From Mucilaginibacter sp. cycad4 (GTDB lineage Bacteria > Bacteroidota > Bacteroidia > Sphingobacteriales > Sphingobacteriaceae): DNA of 64,000 nt. The position numbers were made by a program, and so were the translations under genes. The notes beneath the pieces were generated by a model. It was not told the origin of the DNA. It did no database searches and worked only from the letters and a program-made list of their open reading frames with translations. The stretch lies in the NCBI RefSeq assembly GCF_034263275.1, contig NZ_CP139559.1, forward strand, positions 5,022,001 to 5,086,000, read 5' to 3'. Shown here in pieces: positions 58,278 through 64,000 of the stretch (the stretch's first letter is position 1; every line of letters begins with the position of its first letter).

Positions 58278-61200
58278 TTAAAAGCTAAGGTTGACACCTA
58301 CTAAGTACACTGCTGTACTGATTGCCGTACCAAATGTGTTTTGCGCGGCCCATTCTGGGTCGAAGCCATTATATTTCGTAAACAACACTGGATTTGTCGC
58401 CGTAGCATATACTCTCAGACTGTTGACTTTAATCTTTTGAAGGATAGAGGACGGGAATGTATATCCTAACGTGATGTTATTAATCCTTACAAAATTTGTC
58501 GACCGATAAAGTGGCGCTGTAGTATAAGGGCCGGGATTGCCGGGCTGCCACCATTTGCTTGATGGATTGGCGGGTGTCCAATAAGGTTCGTTGATTTGAT
58601 TATAAACTTGGTTATAGTTCATAAACGTAGCATCAAAGCTGCTGTTGAATTGCTCGCCCTGACGTGTATAAACCAAAACGTAAAGATCTAACGGGCCATA
58701 GCGGAAGGTATTGGCAATTGAACCGGTCCATTTTGGTGTTCTTTGACCTAAAATCGCCTTATCACTTGCGTTAATGGCTCCATTACCATCCAGATCTTTC
58801 ACGCGGATCTGACCGGGTTTCTGATTGTATTTTGCTGCTTGGGCTGCTTGGTCGGTTTGCCAGATGCCGTCGAATACGTAATCATAGTTGACAGAAACTG
58901 GCTGGCCGATGAATAGAACGTTACCTACGTCGTTTTTTGTACCACCGTATAACTGTGTGATCTCATTTTTGCTTGCTTCAAACGTGAACTCGGTTTTCCA
59001 CTGAAATCTTTTTGCTTGTATGTTGATAGTGTTCAGCGCAACCTCGATACCTTGATTCTTCATTTGACCTACGTTTGACGCAACCGAATTGAAACCTGTT
59101 TCGGGAGGCAGCTGGCGATTTTGAAGGATATTCAAGATTTTGCGGGTATAAATGTCCACTGAACCTGACACACGGTTATTGAAAAGACTGTAATCGACAC
59201 CAAGGTTAAGCTCTTTTGTGGTCTCCCAGGTTAAGTTTTGATTAGCCAATTGATTTGGCGCATAACCGTTTGCCAACGTTCCGCCGAAATCATAGAACGT
59301 TTGGCCAAGCGTAGCCTGGGTAGAATAGGCGCTAATGCGGTCGTTACCGGTAGAACCATAACTCAACCGAAGTTTCAAATCGTTAACCGAAGTCAATTTT
59401 TTCATGAAATCCTCCTGCGAAATACGCCAGGCAGCCGATGCAGAAGGGAAAAAGCCCCATTGATGACCTTCAGCAAGGTGAGATGAACCATCGTAACGGC
59501 CGGTTGCGGTTAGCAGGTATTTATCTTTAAAATTGTAATTCACACGTCCGGTAAAGGATGCTAAACTGTATAATGTATAGTTAGTACCATAGCCCTGCAC
59601 GGTACCACCAGTTCCAAGATTATACCATAAGGAAGCATACGGCAGACCAGCCACGGTAAGCGTACTTGTTTCACTGCGGTCTTTCTGCATGCTTTGAATT
59701 ACCGTGGCGGTTAAATGATGAGCGCCAAACTGCCTGTCGTAGATAGCTTGATTATCCCAAACCCAGGTGAAATTGTCGCTGGTACTATACGAACCGGTTG
59801 TTGGCTGTGAACCGCCAACAGATTGCTTGCTCTGTGGGCCATAATACGTACCACTTCTGCCGCCAACATAACTCGGCGAAATAGTTGATTTGATAATGAA
59901 GTCTTTTATTGGTTGGAATTGGACATACAGATTGCCAAAAGACCTTAGACTCCGGTTCTGACGCAAGTCATTAGTTTCGTCAAATAAAGGATTGGTTACT
60001 GCGTCGTTGTTGAAAACACGAAACTGCGGAGCACCACTGGCATCGTAAGGATTGGTAATAGGCGGTAAACGATATGAAGAGCGCAGCGTTTCGTAACTGC
60101 CTAAATTGGTTAGGTCCTGTACCAGGTAAAGATTGATACCCGCTTTCCATTGATCGGTAATTTGGCGGTCAACATTGCCGCGTAAATTGTATTTTTTGTA
60201 ATTTTCGGGTGTTACGTTACCATCTTCAAACAAATAACCTGCGCTCATCGAAAAACGCGTTTTTTCATCACCTCCACTGGCAGTAATATTGTGGTTCATT
60301 TGGACTGCATTTTTCAAAACAAGATCTGGCCAGTCGGTATTTATCCCGCTATTATAATTTGCGATGAGATCGGAACTTAAAATATCGGCAAGCTCGGTAC
60401 TCTTACCTGAGCCCTGAGCTTGTGCAATCCGGTAATCAACATATTGCTGGCTGTTCATCATATCAGGTAGATGCACAGGACGCTTTTCGCCTACATATGA
60501 GTCGAAGGTGAGTGTTGTTCTTCCGGCTTTACCATGCTTGGTCGTAACGATCACCACCCCTTTTGCACCGCGCGAACCATAGATTGAGGCCGCAGACGCA
60601 TCTTTCAGAATGTCGATTTTTTCTATATCTGCTGGGTTCAGATCATTCAGACCACCGGTTGTGGGTATTCCGTCGATTACATATAAGGGTTCGTTTGACG
60701 AACCAATGGAGTGGACGCCACGTATGGTTACACTATAGCCGGAACCGGGTTTGCCGACGGTTTTTTCAACATTCGCGCCCGGCACGGTACCCTGAAGGGC
60801 TCCGGTAGGGTCACCAGTTGCTGCACGGGCGATTTGGGTAGAATTGACTGACGAGATAGCCGTGGTAACATCAACTTTCTTTTGGGTACCATAGCCTACT
60901 ACAACAACTTCATTCAACTTGCTGTTCTCTTCTATGAGGGTAACATTCAAGATCGTTTTATTTTGGACCGCCACTTCCTGGGTCGAAAATCCTACAAAGC
61001 TGAAAACCAAAACCGCATTTTCGTCCGGTACGTTAATGGAATAAACACCGTTGATATCGGTTGCAACGGCTTGCTGGGCTCCCTTTAATTTAACTGTAAC
61101 ACCAGGTAGTGGCTGATTGTGAATATCGGTAACTTTACCGGAAACTTTTATAATCTTTTTTTCCTCAGCGGGCTCGTCTTTTACAAAGATTATAATGGTG

Positions 61201-61538
61201 TTATTCTTGATGCGATAAGAAAAAGGCTGGCCGGTTAATGTTTTTTGCAATGCCTGATCAAGCGTAGCATTTTTAATTTTAACATTAACATATTCGCTAT
61301 TATTTATGAGTTCGGCGTCGCAAAGCAGGCTCATACCGCTTTGCTTGCGGATATCATCTAAGGTTTCCCTTAAAGTTGCGTTAGTTTTATTTAAGGTTAT
61401 CCCTTGTGCGAGTGACGCTGCATTAACGTGAATAAACGCAACCAAGACAAGGAAAAATGTGAGTTTCATAAATCTCCATAATTTAGATTTAAAACAAAAA
61501 GGCACGACGTGTCGAAGTGTAGTAGTATTTACATACAT
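58278..61538 (-). CDS. susC: SusC-like TonB-dependent transducer with STN domain (second pair)
   Basis: A 1086-residue transporter. After the signal (HVNAASLAQG) it has an STN domain (about 48-112, LRETLDDIRKQSGMSLLCDA, DQALQKTLTGQPFSYRIKNN), then a carboxypeptidase-like domain (KVSGKVTDIHNQPLPGVTVK), NEVVVVGYGTQKKVDVTTAI, a plug (YVIDGIPTTGGLNDLNPADI) and a barrel ending VYLVGVNLSF. The STN domain contacts a FecR anti-sigma factor, so transport of substrate signals to the ECF sigma encoded upstream. The likely start is an ATG at 61538, though another in-frame ATG (residue 24) is possible. Confidence 0.93.
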   Translation of the reverse strand: MYVNTTTLRHVVPFCFKSKLWRFMKLTFFLVLVAFIHVNAASLAQGITLNKTNATLRETLDDIRKQSGMSLLCDAELINNSEYVNVKIKNATLDQALQKTLTGQPFSYRIKNNTIIIFVKDEPAEEKKIIKVSGKVTDIHNQPLPGVTVKLKGAQQAVATDINGVYSINVPDENAVLVFSFVGFSTQEVAVQNKTILNVTLIEENSKLNEVVVVGYGTQKKVDVTTAISSVNSTQIARAATGDPTGALQGTVPGANVEKTVGKPGSGYSVTIRGVHSIGSSNEPLYVIDGIPTTGGLNDLNPADIEKIDILKDASAASIYGSRGAKGVVIVTTKHGKAGRTTLTFDSYVGEKRPVHLPDMMNSQQYVDYRIAQAQGSGKSTELADILSSDLIANYNSGINTDWPDLVLKNAVQMNHNITASGGDEKTRFSMSAGYLFEDGNVTPENYKKYNLRGNVDRQITDQWKAGINLYLVQDLTNLGSYETLRSSYRLPPITNPYDASGAPQFRVFNNDAVTNPLFDETNDLRQNRSLRSFGNLYVQFQPIKDFIIKSTISPSYVGGRSGTYYGPQSKQSVGGSQPTTGSYSTSDNFTWVWDNQAIYDRQFGAHHLTATVIQSMQKDRSETSTLTVAGLPYASLWYNLGTGGTVQGYGTNYTLYSLASFTGRVNYNFKDKYLLTATGRYDGSSHLAEGHQWGFFPSASAAWRISQEDFMKKLTSVNDLKLRLSYGSTGNDRISAYSTQATLGQTFYDFGGTLANGYAPNQLANQNLTWETTKELNLGVDYSLFNNRVSGSVDIYTRKILNILQNRQLPPETGFNSVASNVGQMKNQGIEVALNTINIQAKRFQWKTEFTFEASKNEITQLYGGTKNDVGNVLFIGQPVSVNYDYVFDGIWQTDQAAQAAKYNQKPGQIRVKDLDGNGAINASDKAILGQRTPKWTGSIANTFRYGPLDLYVLVYTRQGEQFNSSFDATFMNYNQVYNQINEPYWTPANPSSKWWQPGNPGPYTTAPLYRSTNFVRINNITLGYTFPSSILQKIKVNSLRVYATATNPVLFTKYNGFDPEWAAQNTFGTAISTAVYLVGVNLSF

Positions 61539-61616
61539 TTGAATGAGGTTTTTAGTAATTGGTTATATTGGAATATGATCATCTGAAGCCCTTTCTCAGC
61601 CTAACCGCTGATCGAT

Positions 61617-61648
61617 GACCAGAAGCTGGCGGGCTTCTGGTCTTTTTT
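61617..61648 (+). terminator. Stem-loop between fecR and susC
   Basis: GACCAGAAGC and GCTTCTGGTC flank TGGCGG, with six T after it on the plus strand. The genes here are read from the minus strand, where the hairpin has no T run. It may be an attenuator or processing site separating fecR from susC. Confidence 0.5.
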
Positions 61649-61668
61649 GGGCGATTTTTTGTAAAAGC

Positions 61669-62823
61669 TTATCGCATCAAAATCACCCTCCTTCCGTCAA
61701 TTTTATACGTTAACTTGCCTGCAATGGCAATATTATCCATCAACTCGTTGATTGTTTTATACCGTGATACAGTGCCCCATAATTTTTTCCGAGTGGTAAT
61801 ACCCTGATAGTCAACCTCGATATCGTACCATCGTGCGGCTTTTCGCATTACTTCTGCTACACTTTCATCGTCAAATATGAAAAGCCCATTCTTCCAGGCT
61901 ATGATTTTTTCGGTGTCTGCTTTGCGGACTTTTAACTGGCCGCTTAAATCATTAACAGCCATTTGGCCGGGAACGATCAATGCCTGAGCACCGTTATAAT
62001 TCACACGAACGGACCCTTCGAGCAATGTGGTTTTTATTGATCTTTCATCTGAATAAGCTTCAACATTAAAATGGGTGCCTAAAACCTGCACTGTTTGGCC
62101 GTTACTCAATACTTTGAACGGCTTACCGTTATGTGCAACTTCAAAATATCCTTCACCAGTCAACTTCACCGTACGTTCAGACTTTGTGAAAGCAACTGGA
62201 TAACTTAATGTGGAACCGGCGTTTAACCAGATGTGCGTTCCGTCTGATAGCACAATATCGTAGGTGCCCCCGCGAGGGGTTTCGATCTGATTCCAGGCGT
62301 TCAGCTGTTGTTGCGAACTACTATCAGCAGAATAAATTATTTTGCCGTTTTGAAGCTTTTGAACGCTCACGCCACCTTGCTGGGCAATCTTACCATTAGG
62401 GGCACCTGTTAATTGCACTGTCTGACCATTACTTAATGTCAGAATAGCTTTGTTACTTCCGGGCGTAATGTGTGATTTTGCAGGACGAACAACCCGTGCA
62501 ACTCCTTGTGGTTTTTCAGGCGTACGAAATAAAACCGTTGCACCAAATATTAACACAACTGCTGCTGAAGCCCACCAATACCAGGCAGGTGATTTTTTTT
62601 CTCTTTGAGCAGCTATCTCCGTTCTTATATTGTCAAGAACAGTCTCCGTTTCTTCTTCGGTTACATCTGCCGCACCGCCGTAAAGCGAAAGGTGTCTGTG
62701 TAAAGCAAGCTTTAATTCACTCTCAACATCATCGGAAGTAAAATAGTCTAATAGCTCCGCTAACTCTTCAGGTGTACATAGATCATTCTTATACTTCGTA
62801 AGAAGCTGATCGAAACGGTTCAT
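61669..62823 (-). CDS. FecR-family anti-sigma factor
   Basis: A 384-residue membrane regulator. The N-terminal cytoplasmic domain (about 1-80) is followed by one membrane helix (WYWWASAAVVLIFGATVLF) and a periplasmic FecR domain (IETPRGGTYDIVLSDGTHIW then LNAGSTLSYPVAFTKSERTV, VQVLGTHFNVEAYSDERS). The C-terminal part (AKWYDIEVDYQG-like, RWYDIEVDYQGITTRKKLWG) is the STN-interacting half. It would hold the ECF sigma inactive until the SusC transducer binds its ligand. Its stop is 130 bases from the SusC start, and the sigma gene is 102 bases upstream. Confidence 0.92.
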   Translation of the reverse strand: MNRFDQLLTKYKNDLCTPEELAELLDYFTSDDVESELKLALHRHLSLYGGAADVTEEETETVLDNIRTEIAAQREKKSPAWYWWASAAVVLIFGATVLFRTPEKPQGVARVVRPAKSHITPGSNKAILTLSNGQTVQLTGAPNGKIAQQGGVSVQKLQNGKIIYSADSSSQQQLNAWNQIETPRGGTYDIVLSDGTHIWLNAGSTLSYPVAFTKSERTVKLTGEGYFEVAHNGKPFKVLSNGQTVQVLGTHFNVEAYSDERSIKTTLLEGSVRVNYNGAQALIVPGQMAVNDLSGQLKVRKADTEKIIAWKNGLFIFDDESVAEVMRKAARWYDIEVDYQGITTRKKLWGTVSRYKTINELMDNIAIAGKLTYKIDGRRVILMR

Positions 62824-62925
62824 AATTTGGTTATTTGTATAGTTTACGAATGAGAGATAACTGATAACTACTCCAAATTCATTTTTTTTTGAAATAGCTC
62901 AAATTCTTTAGATCGGGATGGGTAA

Positions 62926-63528
62926 TTACTTACGAATATAGTTGCAGAGCATGAGGGCAATAACCAAAGAGAGTTCGCCATTTCTTAAAAGGAAAGAGCG
63001 TATTTGCCGGTTTGCTTTAACCATGTGATTGTTCACGGTAGCTAGTGAAATATTTAACAGTTCGCTAATCTCCTGGTGGCTTTTACCATCTAATTTACTT
63101 AAAGTGTATACTTTACGACATTGAAACGGGAGATGATCAACGGCATCTGAAAGTAATGCATCGTTTTCCTTATTGATTAATTCCTCTTCGACATGGGTAT
63201 AGATTTCGAGAGCCTTTTGCATCAGATCGCAACGTTTTCTGACATCCAGGGCAACTTTTCGCAAATGATCGTATACTAAATTCCGAGTAATTGTAAACAG
63301 GTAATTCTTGAAGGATTTTTCGGGGTCAACAGCTTCCCGGCATTCCCAAATTTTCAAAAAGGCATCCTGCAAAATTTCGTCGGCAATCTCTTTGTCCTTA
63401 ACGAGCATACGAATGTTGGAAAGCAAATAACGGCTGTACATCCGGTACAACTGTTCGAATGCGCGCTGGTTTCCACTACGTAATTGGTGCAGCAATAATT
63501 TTATTTCTACCTCAGAATTGCCCTGCAT
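62926..63528 (-). CDS. ECF sigma factor
   Basis: A 200-residue sigma-70 family factor. Region 2 has QRAFEQLYRMYSRYLLSNIR, DAFLKIWECREAVD and SFKNYLFTITRNLVYDHLRK; region 4 has LPFQCRKVYTLSKLDGKSHQ, EISELLNISLATVNNHMVKA. It belongs to the sigma factors found with FecR and SusC in Bacteroidota, and would start transcription of the SusC/SusD operon that follows. It is upstream of fecR on the same strand. Confidence 0.93.
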   Translation of the reverse strand: MQGNSEVEIKLLLHQLRSGNQRAFEQLYRMYSRYLLSNIRMLVKDKEIADEILQDAFLKIWECREAVDPEKSFKNYLFTITRNLVYDHLRKVALDVRKRCDLMQKALEIYTHVEEELINKENDALLSDAVDHLPFQCRKVYTLSKLDGKSHQEISELLNISLATVNNHMVKANRQIRSFLLRNGELSLVIALMLCNYIRK

Positions 63529-63604
63529 AATTGGTTTAATGCCTCGAAAAGCAAATCAATTATAAGCAAAAACGGGGTAATTACAAAACCCCAACCCTCT
63601 TCTT

Positions 63605-63911
63605 TCATTTCTGGTCATCTATATTTACCGCATATCGCAGATTATGGTTCTTGTTAAGTGCATAAGTTGACAGGGTATAACATTTAAGCTCCGCGGGTGC
63701 ATCATTGATAGTGTAAAACTCATATACAAGCGCCGGACGCTGCTTAATATACTGCTCGGTCAAATCAATTTTTTCGTTGGGGCTACTTTAACGGCAGCGA
63801 CTCCATCGCTTTTTCCGTCATCCCCAAGCCCTCAACTTCCGTCCGTTGGTCTGTTCCCTAGCCATTTTTAGAATGGTAACTTTTCGCGTAAATTGAAACA
63901 TAACCATACAT
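63605..63911 (-). pseudogene. GH115 C-terminal remnant with stop and frameshift
   Basis: The minus strand keeps the C-terminal domain of a GH115. From about 63911 the frame reads GYVSIYAKSYHSKNG, then a TAG at 63858-63860, then EVEGLGMTEKAMESLPL. After a frame change near 63786-63790 it continues PALVYEFYTINDAPAELKCY, TLSTYALNKNHNLRYAVNID and stops at 63605. These parts match VDGLGHTGKSVIAESKRP and IYTLPTLPLNKSYQVRCAFS in the intact GH115 of this window. The catalytic half is absent. It is clear evidence of a second, degraded GH115 gene. Confidence 0.75.
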
Positions 63912-63912
63912 G

Positions 63913-64000
63913 TTACTTCCGTTTCTTCCATTTGAAAATTTCAAACCAGATAACCGCAACGAAACCAAAACCGGCACGGTCAAAATGGAGCCGCCGCCGC
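63913..64000 (-). CDS. 3' end of an unidentified protein
   Basis: An open frame on the minus strand enters from beyond the window and stops at 63913: LHFDRAGFGFVAVIWFEIFK, then WKKRK. The hydrophobic stretch followed by a WFEIFKW and basic residues looks like the last membrane helix and tail of a cation P-type ATPase. Only 28 codons are visible, so the name is a guess. It ends 1 base from the GH115 remnant. Confidence 0.3.
   Translation of the reverse strand, partial: RRRLHFDRAGFGFVAVIWFEIFKWKKRK

Noticed and set aside
1..64000. CRISPR arrays, tRNA and rRNA genes
   Set aside because: No regularly spaced repeats, tRNA-like cloverleaf or rRNA sequence was noticed on either strand. The search was by eye only.

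Overview
The window looks like a chromosomal segment of a Bacteroidota bacterium, most likely a Sphingobacteriaceae-type soil or plant-associated species (Mucilaginibacter or Pedobacter-like). The signs are two SusC/SusD pairs, a hybrid two-component regulator, Bacteroides-type Tra proteins, an RteC protein and genes that start without strong Shine-Dalgarno sites. Genus is inference.

Region 1 (1-15,525) is a contractile phage-tail locus, almost all on the minus strand. In transcription order it has holin, GH24 lysozyme, two unknown genes, sheath, tube, tail-assembly chaperone with a -1 frameshift extension, tape measure, DUF6046 protein, hub, spike, small baseplate genes, gp25-like protein, LysM protein, J-like protein and fibres (the last cut by the window edge). 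A tail-terminator-like gene and a LexA/CI-type repressor with palindromic operators lie on the plus strand. No terminase, portal, capsid, integrase or replication gene is visible, so a tailocin (headless tail particle) is a serious possibility. The left flank is unseen.

Region 2 (about 16,400-18,060) is an IS630-family insertion sequence with a long DDE transposase.

Region 3 (18,559-29,373) is the left-truncated transfer module of a CTnDOT-like integrative conjugative element. It carries a broken traM, then traL, traK, traJ, three tandem related secreted helical proteins, a lipoprotein, traG, traF, traE, a membrane protein, rteC and an unknown 375-residue protein.

Region 4 (29,466-34,614) is a compact RiPP locus. 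A 58-codon gene, easily missed, encodes a peptide with 12 Ser/Thr in 22 residues. It lies beside a LytS/LytTR two-component pair and a full-length class I lanthipeptide dehydratase (LanB). No cyclase, protease or transporter is visible.

Region 5 (35,257-63,528) is a hemicellulose utilisation region made of two adjoining loci. The first has a BACON-GH5, a surface glycan-binding lipoprotein, SusD, SusC, a double GH43 enzyme and a hybrid two-component regulator, and suits xyloglucan or a similar beta-glucan. The second has GH115, GH43, SusD, a SusC with an STN domain, FecR and an ECF sigma factor, and suits glucuronoxylan. Remnants of a GH31 (alpha-xylosidase-like) and of a second GH115 show gene decay. 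Two related upstream regions of about 240 bp, each with an ACAATCGATTGT palindrome, precede the first SusC and the double GH43 gene and may be the regulator's targets.

The tail and conjugation regions look richer in G+C at third positions than the polysaccharide region, consistent with separate origins. This was judged by eye.
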